Assembly: GCF_900096565.1 (NCBI RefSeq)
Contig: NZ_FMYP01000008.1
Span: forward strand, 18,430 to 82,429
Length of the DNA stretch: 64,000 nucleotides
Direction: 5' to 3'
Source of the DNA: Williamwhitmania taraxaci
Lineage (GTDB): Bacteria > Bacteroidota > Bacteroidia > Bacteroidales > Williamwhitmaniaceae
This document shows positions 15,893-24,131 of the stretch, in pieces (positions within the stretch are counted from its first letter, which is position 1; the number at the start of each line of letters is the position of its first letter). The notes under the pieces were generated by a model, which ran no database searches, was not told the DNA's origin, and worked only from the letters and a program-made list of their open reading frames with translations. Position numbers and translations under genes: made by a program.

Positions 15893-18211
15893 ATGAAGCT
15901 TAATCTCAACATACAACAGAGGATTCAGCTGTTTGTGACCCTTTCGGTTGCATTAATTTTTGGACTAGGACTTGCCTTTATTGGCAATAAGGCCATTAAA
16001 ACAGCACGGCGCAACGCCGTTGAGCTTACCCAAGAAACGCTCCAGAAATACTCTCTCGATATCGAAAAACAGATGGGCGCCGATATGGAATCGGTAAAAA
16101 CCCTTTCACAGGCAGTTAGCATCTACAAGACTTTCCCAGGCGATTCATGGAAACCGGTTGTACAAAATATGTATAAAGCTGTGCTTCGTGCCAACGAAAA
16201 TGTACTGAGCGTTTGGGATTCCTGGGAGCTTAATGTAATTGACTCCTCTTACACGAAACCATATGGACGCTACGTTTATGAGGTTTATCGTGAAGGGAGT
16301 GAACTCAAAGAGAACCAAATGTTCAAGAGTATGGATGGCGATCCACCGCTCTATATCTTTAATAAAACCGAGGGTCAGCAAGGATTCGAAACCATAAATG
16401 TTCCCTATTTCTATACCTATACTGGGCGCCAGGAAGATAATATCTTGATGACTAGTCTGGTTTCCCCAATTCTGGTTAAGAATAAGTTTACAGGAGTAGT
16501 TGGTTTCGATATTAGTTTGGAGCGATTCCAAAACCTGGTTAGAACCATACAACCTTTTGAGGGAAGTTACGCAGTGCTTATATCTACCGACCTAAAGTAT
16601 GTAGGGCATCTCGATCAAACAAAACTTGGACAAGATATTGCCGAAGATTTTCCCGAAGATTTTGTGATGCAGGGAATGGATGTTAAGATCCAAAACGGTG
16701 AAAAGTTCAATTTCTTTGGGAATGGACCCGACGGTAATAGTTACTACTTTGCCTTCAACCCGGTTTGGGTCGAAAAGGCTAGGACTCCTTGGATGCTTGG
16801 TATTGCCGTTCCGAAGTCGACTATGCTCGCCGATGCACGAAGCACCACATGGGCACTTGTTATCGTTGGGTTGATTGGCTTACTTGCTATTTCGTTGTTG
16901 GTTTGGTGGATTTCTCGCCAGATTACCGCCAATATTTTAGGTGTAACTAACTTGCTTGGAAAACTCTCAAAAGGTCATTTGGATAGTTCCATGACCGTGG
17001 ATATTCATACTTCTGACGAGATTGGAATTATGGCAGAGGCGCTCAACGACTCGGTTGTTGGGCTACTCAAAAAAGTTGAATTTGCTAAGAAAATTGGTAC
17101 CGGTCAGCTTAATACAAACCTCGAACTCCTAAGCGAAGAGGATGAACTTGGTACAGCCTTAGTGGAAATGCAGCGCAGCCTGCTCGCCGCGAAGGAAGAA
17201 GAGGAAAAGCGCCTTGTAGAAGAAGACCAACGGAGCTGGACTAATGAGGGGCTAGCTAAGTTTGGAGATATTCTTCGCCAAAACAATGATAACTTAGATA
17301 ACCTAGCCAACAGCATATTGAGTAACCTTATTACTTATGTGGGAGCCAATCAGGGTGGTGTGTTTATTTATAACGACGACGATAAGGGTAATGAATTTTA
17401 CCAAATGGTTGCAGCCTATGCTTACGACCGGAAGAAATTTCTGAAAAAGGATGTGTTGGTTGGTGAAGGACTGGTAGGAACATCGGTTCTCGAAAAGAAA
17501 ACCATCTACATGACTAACGTCCCTGAAAACTATATTCAAATAACCTCAGGAACAGGGGAGGCTCGTCCTCGCTGCCTGCTCATTGTGCCGCTTCTCATCG
17601 AAGAAAACGTCCTTGGCGTAATTGAGATGGCATCCTTCACTCTGTTGGAACCCTACAAAATTGAATTTGTAGAGAAGGTTGGCCAGAGTATCGCCTCCAC
17701 GCTTCAGTCGGTAAGAATTAATCTTCGAACCCAAGCATTGCTCAATCGCTCGCAGCAGCAAGCCGAAGAGTTGTCGGCTCAGGAAGAGGAAATGCGCCAG
17801 AATATGGAGGAGTTGCAAGCAACCCAAGAGGAATCGGCACGCAAGGGAAATGAGATGCAGAGCTACATTGAGGCCCTGAATACCTCTACCTATGTTGTGG
17901 AGTACGATCCCGATGGCACCATAATTAATGTTAACGATCTCTTCCTTGAACTGCTCGGGTTGGGTCGTGAGGAGGTGGTGGGCACGCACCATAGCGATAA
18001 ACTCCAGCTCTCCAGCATCCAGCAAAAGGAGTATGATAAGTTCTGGATGGATCTTCGGGCCGGACGTCAGCGCAAGGAGACCAATTCATTTAAGGTGGCA
18101 GGAGTATCCTATACTTTTGAGGAAACCTATACCCCAATACGGGATGAGTCGGGGCTGATTTATAAGATTCTGAAGATAGCCAACAACATTGCCTCAAAGG
18201 GACATAAGTAA
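15893..18211 (+). CDS. Membrane sensor: Cache-HAMP-GAF-coiled coil-PAS, no output domain
   Basis: I chose the ATG at 15893 (MKLNLNIQQRIQLF, 772 residues) because it opens directly into membrane helix 1 (about 11-33). A periplasmic dCache-like domain (about 40-315) contains SVWDSWELN and VVGFDISLERFQNLV. Helix 2 (about 320-342) leads to HAMP (343-400), the linker WTNEGLAKFGDILRQN, a GAF domain (464-610) and a coiled coil rich in Gln/Glu (EELSAQEEEMRQNMEELQ). A PAS domain (660-766) closes the protein. No histidine kinase, methyl-accepting signalling tip, GGDEF or phosphatase domain follows. It is a paralogue of the genes at 21063-23825 and 29957-31861 and presumably signals through a partner. 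It ends 4 bases before dgt. Confidence 0.82.
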   Translation: MKLNLNIQQRIQLFVTLSVALIFGLGLAFIGNKAIKTARRNAVELTQETLQKYSLDIEKQMGADMESVKTLSQAVSIYKTFPGDSWKPVVQNMYKAVLRANENVLSVWDSWELNVIDSSYTKPYGRYVYEVYREGSELKENQMFKSMDGDPPLYIFNKTEGQQGFETINVPYFYTYTGRQEDNILMTSLVSPILVKNKFTGVVGFDISLERFQNLVRTIQPFEGSYAVLISTDLKYVGHLDQTKLGQDIAEDFPEDFVMQGMDVKIQNGEKFNFFGNGPDGNSYYFAFNPVWVEKARTPWMLGIAVPKSTMLADARSTTWALVIVGLIGLLAISLLVWWISRQITANILGVTNLLGKLSKGHLDSSMTVDIHTSDEIGIMAEALNDSVVGLLKKVEFAKKIGTGQLNTNLELLSEEDELGTALVEMQRSLLAAKEEEEKRLVEEDQRSWTNEGLAKFGDILRQNNDNLDNLANSILSNLITYVGANQGGVFIYNDDDKGNEFYQMVAAYAYDRKKFLKKDVLVGEGLVGTSVLEKKTIYMTNVPENYIQITSGTGEARPRCLLIVPLLIEENVLGVIEMASFTLLEPYKIEFVEKVGQSIASTLQSVRINLRTQALLNRSQQQAEELSAQEEEMRQNMEELQATQEESARKGNEMQSYIEALNTSTYVVEYDPDGTIINVNDLFLELLGLGREEVVGTHHSDKLQLSSIQQKEYDKFWMDLRAGRQRKETNSFKVAGVSYTFEETYTPIRDESGLIYKILKIANNIASKGHK

Positions 18212-18215
18212 GCTA

Positions 18216-19553
18216 ATGTTGGAATGGAATAGGTTGCTGATGCCCACGCGGCTTGGCAAGGAGGAGGAAGTCTTACCCGAACAGGAAATCCTTGGCCGCA
18301 CGCATTTTCAGCGCGACTACGACCGCTTGATATTTTCGTCGCCGTTTCGTCGGCTGCAGAATAAAACACAGGTTTTTCCGCTGCCCGGCAGCGTTTTTGT
18401 GCACAACCGCCTCACCCATAGCCTAGAGGTGGCTAGCGTGGGTCGATCGCTCGGAACAATTGTCTATGAGAAATTACATCGGCAGCTGGGGAGTAGCGGT
18501 CTCGAAATGCCAATAATTGTTGCAACGGCATGCCTAGCTCATGATTTGGGCAATCCGCCATTTGGCCATTCCGGCGAGGACGCCATCCGCCATTTCTTTA
18601 AACAAAACCGCGATAAATTTCAGAATCGCCTCACCGCATCCGAAATATCAGACTTGGAATGGTTCGAGGGCAACGCCAACTCTCTGCGATTGCTTACCCA
18701 CACCTTTAAGGGCCGACGTTCGGGTGGATTTGGTCTTAGCTACGCCACCCTAGCCTCGCTGGTTAAGTATCCATGGGAATCAATATCGATGCCCGAGGGG
18801 AAGAAGAAGTATGGCTACTTTCAGGCAGAGAAGGCCATTTTCGAGCAGATTGCGGCCGCTACGGGACTGGAACGACACGTTGGGCAGGATTCCTTTTGTC
18901 GCCACCCATTGGTATACCTAGTGGAGGCCGCCGACGACATTTGCTACAATATCATGGACCTTGAGGATGCGCATAAGCTCTCCATCCTCTCCTCCGAAAA
19001 GGTGATGGCTCTGCTCATGGCTTTTTTTGAAGGTTCCTCCAATGCCGGAATGCGCAAAAAAATAGACGAAACGCTAAAGACCGTAACCGATAGCAACGAG
19101 CAGGTTTCCTACCTGCGCGCATTGGTTATAAGCAAGCTGGTGGCCGAATGTGGGGAAGTTTTTGTTCGGAATATGCCTTTGATTATGGACGGAAAGCCTA
19201 CCGATCCCTTGCTGAAAGGGTTGTGCCCCGAAAGCCTAGCGGCCATTAAAACCATAGCTCAGTTTTCGGTAAAGGAGATCTACAACCACCGTACGGTGGT
19301 GGAGATTGAGCTCGCCGGGTTTAAGATACTCACCACCCTACTCGAAATATTTACCAATGCCCTGCTGCATCCTGAGAGCGACTACTCGCGCAAGCTACTT
19401 ACACGCATTCCCGAGCAGTACGATTTGGATAACGAAAGCCTTTATCTAAACCTGCTCTCCATCGTCGACTTTGTATCGGGCATGACAGATACCTACGCGC
19501 TGGAACTCTATCAAAACTTAACGGGAATAAGCATTCCTGGGATTTCTAGGTGA
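18216..19553 (+). CDS. dgt: Deoxyguanosinetriphosphate triphosphohydrolase (dGTPase)
   Basis: From the ATG at 18216 the protein has 445 residues; an upstream TTG overlapping the preceding gene is less likely. The HD-domain metal site is complete: NRLTHSLEVASVGRSLG supplies the first His, and CLAHDLGNPPFGHSGEDAI the HD pair and the following glutamates. VEAADDICYNIMDLED supplies the last Asp. The enzyme splits dGTP (often all dNTPs) into deoxynucleoside and triphosphate and so trims dNTP pools; some family members restrict phage. Only 4 bases separate it from the upstream sensor gene, implying co-transcription. Confidence 0.92.
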   Translation: MLEWNRLLMPTRLGKEEEVLPEQEILGRTHFQRDYDRLIFSSPFRRLQNKTQVFPLPGSVFVHNRLTHSLEVASVGRSLGTIVYEKLHRQLGSSGLEMPIIVATACLAHDLGNPPFGHSGEDAIRHFFKQNRDKFQNRLTASEISDLEWFEGNANSLRLLTHTFKGRRSGGFGLSYATLASLVKYPWESISMPEGKKKYGYFQAEKAIFEQIAAATGLERHVGQDSFCRHPLVYLVEAADDICYNIMDLEDAHKLSILSSEKVMALLMAFFEGSSNAGMRKKIDETLKTVTDSNEQVSYLRALVISKLVAECGEVFVRNMPLIMDGKPTDPLLKGLCPESLAAIKTIAQFSVKEIYNHRTVVEIELAGFKILTTLLEIFTNALLHPESDYSRKLLTRIPEQYDLDNESLYLNLLSIVDFVSGMTDTYALELYQNLTGISIPGISR

Positions 19554-19598
19554 GAAGAGGGAATCCTTGTCAGGTAGGTGGCTTTGGTAAGGGTTTAA

Positions 19599-20960
19599 CT
19601 AAAAGCCGATTTTTTTCACTCCCGGAGCCGCAATGAACGATTTTATAATCGTTCGGGCATCTCGGTTGTCGGGAAAGGATTTAATGCAGTCGTGGAGCAT
19701 AGAAACGTCCGAAAGGGAGTTCTTTTCGCAGAAACCCCAGCCCATAAGTTTTCCACACTCTATCTTCACTACGGTTACTTTTTCGGGGTCGGGGCCTTTG
19801 TCTAGCAAGAAGAATGAGGCTTGCGGCAAGTCCGATTTTGTTATGGCTTCGTTCACTCGCCGGTTGTAGTCGGCCGGGAGTTCCTCTCCCTTGCAGGCCC
19901 CTCGGCAAAGTCCAATCTGGTTGTGGAAACAACCTTCGGATGCGGTATAAAGTCCGCAAAGCTTTTGGCAGAGGGCAAACTCTTCCACCATACGGAGCAG
20001 GGATTTTTGTCCGGCGGCGATAGAGGCAAAAGAGGAAATTACAGTTCCCTCTTCGGGTTTTGTGCTTATCTTGAGGTTGAGGTATCCATTGGAATCGGTG
20101 GTTGCGAATAGGCTACTGCTGGTTCCTTTTCGCCGTTGAGCGCGGTTGTAAACCGGTATTTCCTGCTTGATGTTATAGGACTCCAACAGGAGTGCCACCA
20201 TTTCGCTTCCGGTTATCTCCCAAGTAATATCGGCCGTGGCACTGACCATCTCCGTGTCTCTACGCGATTTTGCGCCTGTAATGTGTTGTGCTATACGGCT
20301 GCGGATGTTTAGACTTTTTCCAATGTAAATGATTTCACCCTTGTCGTTCCAGAAAAAGTAAACCCCGGTTTCGTCGGGGAGGGCTCCTAACACCGTTGAG
20401 GTAATGTTGGGGTGTAACTTTTCGCGCGACACTACACTCCCGTTAACTGGAATGATCTCTTCGCCCTTGTTCTTCTCCAATAATAGTCGAAGAAGCTTTA
20501 CGGTGGCTAATGCGTCACCCGAGGCTCGGTGTCGGTCTTCGAGCTGAATTTGGAGCGATTGGCATAGGTTGCCTAGGCTGTAGGATGGAAGCCCCGGAAT
20601 TAGCTTGCGGGTCCAACGAACGGTGCATAGAGTGGAGCGGTTGTAGGTATATCCCAGTCTGCGGTACTCATTTCTAACAAAACCGTAGTCGAAGGGAGCA
20701 TTATGGGCAACAAAAACTGCACCTTCGGTGAGTTTAACAAGTTTTTTTGCCACCTCGTAGAATTTTGGTGCGTTAGCTACCATGGCATTGGTTATGCTGG
20801 TAAGCGCGGTTATGTATGGCGGAATGTTTGTTTCCGGATCGATAAGGGTAACTAATTCGTCTATTACGGTCTCACCATCGTACAGATAGGCGGCAATTTC
20901 AATTATTCGGTCGTGGAGGGGATTTCCACCGCTGGTTTCAATATCTACAACAACGTACAT
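19599..20960 (-). CDS. DnaQ-like 3'-5' exonuclease fused to a UvrC-type GIY-YIG nuclease
   Basis: I place the start at 20960 (MYVVVDIETSGG), giving 453 residues, because the exonuclease motif begins there. Residues 1-165 form a DEDDh exonuclease: DIETSGG (ExoI), VFVAHNAPFDYGFV (ExoII) and HRASGDALATVKL (ExoIII with His). Residues about 195-280 are a GIY-YIG nuclease (TGVYFFWNDKGEIIYIGKSLNIRSR). A Cys-bearing segment follows (LCQKLCGLY, GLCRGACKGE) like that after the UvrC nuclease domain. The fusion matches the epsilon-subunit/Cho-like proteins known in Actinobacteria and Bacteroidota and suggests DNA repair incision with end trimming. It is convergent with dgt. Confidence 0.88.
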   Translation of the reverse strand: MYVVVDIETSGGNPLHDRIIEIAAYLYDGETVIDELVTLIDPETNIPPYITALTSITNAMVANAPKFYEVAKKLVKLTEGAVFVAHNAPFDYGFVRNEYRRLGYTYNRSTLCTVRWTRKLIPGLPSYSLGNLCQSLQIQLEDRHRASGDALATVKLLRLLLEKNKGEEIIPVNGSVVSREKLHPNITSTVLGALPDETGVYFFWNDKGEIIYIGKSLNIRSRIAQHITGAKSRRDTEMVSATADITWEITGSEMVALLLESYNIKQEIPVYNRAQRRKGTSSSLFATTDSNGYLNLKISTKPEEGTVISSFASIAAGQKSLLRMVEEFALCQKLCGLYTASEGCFHNQIGLCRGACKGEELPADYNRRVNEAITKSDLPQASFFLLDKGPDPEKVTVVKIECGKLMGWGFCEKNSLSDVSMLHDCIKSFPDNRDARTIIKSFIAAPGVKKIGF

Positions 20961-20970
20961 AGTATGAATG

Positions 20971-21008
20971 CAAAAAGCAGCCGCTGGTTTAAGTATACAA
21001 CGGCTGCT
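20971..21008 (-). terminator. Terminator of the sensor gene at 21063-23825
   Basis: On the minus strand AGCAGCCG pairs with CGGCTGCT across a 17-base loop and is followed by TTTTTG. It lies about 55 bases beyond the sensor stop codon and just ahead of the next minus-strand gene. Confidence 0.75.
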
Positions 21009-21062
21009 CAAGTTTTTAGTTACGAATGATTTGTGGAGAATTACAATTCAAATAATCGTTAA

Positions 21063-23825
21063 TTATCCGTTTTTTACAGCAATGCAAATTACCTTTTCAA
21101 CAATGCCTTCGCTGTTGGTTACAGGTGAGTAGGTTTCGCTGAGGGTTATTTTTTTACCATTTTGTGTCCCGGTGTAGTTCCGGTTTACAACGATACCTCT
21201 TAGCAAGTCGGCCCAGAACTCCTTTTGTGCTTCTGCTGTTTCGTTCATTGCAAAGAGCTCGTTCTGGTGTTTTCCCAAAACATCAATGGACGATTTTCCA
21301 AGCAACTCCAGCATAGCATTGTTTGCGGAGATTAGGATTCCTTTTGTTGAGTAGTGGGCTACTAATGTGTTAATATTGATTGCCGTGGCTAGCGCTTTGT
21401 ATTCATTATCTTGGGCTTCCACTTTTTTGCGCAGGGTGTCGGCTTCATTTGCCTTCTCGTTTGCAATTATTTCGGCTTGTTTTAGTTCCGTAACAATTTT
21501 GCTAATACCCCAAACCCCAACCACATCTCCAAGATCGTCGAATAGGGGCATTTTAGTTGTTGATACCCACTGCTCACGCCCATCGTCGAACTGTTCGTGT
21601 ACCACATGGTCGAGCACGGGTTTTAGGGTGGTCATGATTTCTCGCTCCTCATTGAATGCTTTTTGAGCATGCTCCTTGGAGTGGAAATCGAAGTCGCTTT
21701 TTCCAATTAGGTCTTCGGTTGATTCGGCCTGGAATAGTTTCACCATCGATTTGCTAATTCGAATAAACTGGCTGTTATTGTCCTTGAAGTAAACAAAGTC
21801 GGGGATGTTGAGCATGAGGGCATCCAGGAGAGCTTTTTCGTGCCTCATTTGGTCTTTTAAGCTCTCTTGATCGTGCCGCTTACGCTCGGTTTCCTCTTGA
21901 ATGGCTTGAAGCTCCTCTATGTTTTGGCGCATCTCCTCCTCTTGAGCAGCCAACTCTTCGGCTTGCTGCTGAGCTTTTGCAAGTAATTCGGAAGTGCGAA
22001 TATTGATTTTTGCTGTGGAGATTGTTGCTGCAATACTTTCGGATACCTTTTCCACAAAGGCTATTTGGTGCTCCGAAAACTCTGAGAATCCTGCAATTTC
22101 AATAACACCGTAAATGGTTTCGTTTACCTGCATTGGAATGAGAAGCAATTCAGCGGGATTTTCTTTCCCTAATCCGGATGTAATGGAGATGTAGTTGTTG
22201 GGGACTTTAGTCATGTAGATGCGCTTCTTTTCTTGGAAGCAACGACCTATCATGCCTTCGCCCAACTCAATAGTTTTTTCCAAATACTTACGCCTATCGT
22301 AGGCATAACTGGCTGTCATTTCAATCAAGGAGTGGTCTGGATCGGTGTCGTTTATGACAAAAATTCCCCCTTGGTTAGCCCCAAGGTAGTTTACTAGATT
22401 TTGAATAATCTCGTAGGAAAGTTCTTCGATATTGTCGTTGTTGCGGCGGAGAATTTCTCCGAAGAGGGCCATTCCGCTTGTGGCCCAGCCTTGGCGTTGC
22501 TCCTCTTCTTTTCGGAGAAGTTCATTCTGGTTTGCTTCCTTTAGGCTGTGTCGCATATCGAGCAGCGATTGTCCCAATAAATCTTGAGGCCCTAGCAGCT
22601 TAAATTCTGCATCGAGGTTGCCGTTGCCAATTTCCCGTGCGAATACCTCAGCGTTGTTGAGGCCATCGATGAGGTTGTTCATGGAGTTGCCCAGCTCTTC
22701 CAGCTCATCGCCGGTGGTTATAACAACCTTTTTATCGGCATCAATATCGCCCTTGGCCATAATGTTGAGTAAATCTCGGATGGAGAGCAATGGATTTATG
22801 ATGTTTCGGGCAATTAGCCAAACAACAATTCCAAGAACTCCTAGGCCAAGTATAATTACAAAAAACGAAAAGTAGAGCAAGTCAGTGGCTGGTTTCATAA
22901 TCTCATCAACTGGGACGAAAAGCCCAAGAGACCAAGATTGCTTGGCTTCACCTACTTTAATTGGTCGAAGAACGGTGTAGTCGTTTCTTTCGTTGTTCTC
23001 GGAGAAAAACTCGGTACCAAAACCGTCAGTAATTCTTTTGTCGAGTTTGTGTTCAGATGTGATTTGCGGGTACACTTCCATCAATTTCTTTCCTACCAGC
23101 GATGGGTCAGTATGGGCAATAATAGTACCGTCGTTACCTATCAAGAATGCCACTGTGCCTTCATAAGGCTTTATGGTGACTATTAAGTCCTGAAACTTCG
23201 ATAAAATAATGTCTACCCCAACCAGTCCGGCAAACTTGCTTCCGCTATTTATGGGCGTGCAAATGCTGGTAAGTAGAATTTCTGGTCCCTTGTTTATGGC
23301 GTATGGATATGGGTCGATAATTGCTTGCTTGTTCTCTGTTTTTATTTTGTAGTAGCTGCTGGTGAGTATGTTTCCTGCTGTATCTTTGAGTTCTACACTG
23401 CTTAAAATATCTCCATGATCTTCGTAAACAGTTGTGGCAACTCTTCCATAATCTTTAGTGTAGCCGGAATACAGAGCAGAATATTCCCAACTCATCCATG
23501 TGTAGAGGTATTTACTATTTTTCTTTTTGGCAGTACGCAATACATCGAGGTAGATGGAATCGCGCTGTGATGGCGCTAATTTATTGAAACCACTCATTGA
23601 CTGAGCCATTGCACGGGTAAAGCCCAGATCGCCTTCGAGATCGGCTTGTATAAGCGCTGCTTGCTTTTCGGCTTCGAGGGTAACCGCCGCAATTGCACCG
23701 TTTACGGCCATCTGGCGAATTTTATAGCCAACAGAAATGCCTAACATAACGATCACCAATGTGCCGGTAAGGATAACCAGCACCAGCATTTTGGTGGAGA
23801 GCTTTAATTTTTTGAATGATATCAT
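21063..23825 (-). CDS. Membrane sensor: Cache-HAMP-GAF-coiled coil-PAS-PAS, no output domain
   Basis: The ATG at 23825 (MISFKKLKLSTKMLVLVIL) is preferred over an upstream start that adds 34 unrelated residues; the product has 920 residues. Helix 1 (about 12-34), a dCache-like periplasmic domain (YTWMSWEYSALYSGY, VGVDIILSKFQDLIV) and helix 2 are followed by HAMP. The linker is WATSGMALFGEILRRNNDN, then GAF (about 460-610) and the coiled coil EELAAQEEEMRQNIEELQ. Two PAS domains follow (about 665-780 and 810-918). The second PAS ends two residues before the stop. Like its paralogue at 15893-18211 it lacks any kinase, chemotaxis or cyclic-nucleotide output. Confidence 0.83.
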   Translation of the reverse strand: MISFKKLKLSTKMLVLVILTGTLVIVMLGISVGYKIRQMAVNGAIAAVTLEAEKQAALIQADLEGDLGFTRAMAQSMSGFNKLAPSQRDSIYLDVLRTAKKKNSKYLYTWMSWEYSALYSGYTKDYGRVATTVYEDHGDILSSVELKDTAGNILTSSYYKIKTENKQAIIDPYPYAINKGPEILLTSICTPINSGSKFAGLVGVDIILSKFQDLIVTIKPYEGTVAFLIGNDGTIIAHTDPSLVGKKLMEVYPQITSEHKLDKRITDGFGTEFFSENNERNDYTVLRPIKVGEAKQSWSLGLFVPVDEIMKPATDLLYFSFFVIILGLGVLGIVVWLIARNIINPLLSIRDLLNIMAKGDIDADKKVVITTGDELEELGNSMNNLIDGLNNAEVFAREIGNGNLDAEFKLLGPQDLLGQSLLDMRHSLKEANQNELLRKEEEQRQGWATSGMALFGEILRRNNDNIEELSYEIIQNLVNYLGANQGGIFVINDTDPDHSLIEMTASYAYDRRKYLEKTIELGEGMIGRCFQEKKRIYMTKVPNNYISITSGLGKENPAELLLIPMQVNETIYGVIEIAGFSEFSEHQIAFVEKVSESIAATISTAKINIRTSELLAKAQQQAEELAAQEEEMRQNIEELQAIQEETERKRHDQESLKDQMRHEKALLDALMLNIPDFVYFKDNNSQFIRISKSMVKLFQAESTEDLIGKSDFDFHSKEHAQKAFNEEREIMTTLKPVLDHVVHEQFDDGREQWVSTTKMPLFDDLGDVVGVWGISKIVTELKQAEIIANEKANEADTLRKKVEAQDNEYKALATAININTLVAHYSTKGILISANNAMLELLGKSSIDVLGKHQNELFAMNETAEAQKEFWADLLRGIVVNRNYTGTQNGKKITLSETYSPVTNSEGIVEKVICIAVKNG

Positions 23826-24131
23826 CTTCCCGAGGATTATGTTCGGTTTACAAAAAAAAGCATGATAGCGTAAGGGTTTTACTGCCCAAACTATCAGGGC
23901 GAAATATAAACAAAATTGGCGATGCAATTGAAGTTATCATCTCCGGTTAAAAATATGAAATGTTTTACTACCGTGGTGCCATTGGGCTTATTTCTTTTAG
24001 TCATTATTATCTAATGCTTTTCTTGGTAGCAAGCAGCACTCCTTGTTTCGACCATTAACGGTTAGTTTTTGTAAGGAATATATACATCTGGTTATTAATT
24101 AGTATCTTCCGTAAAATTAAAATCCTAATTG

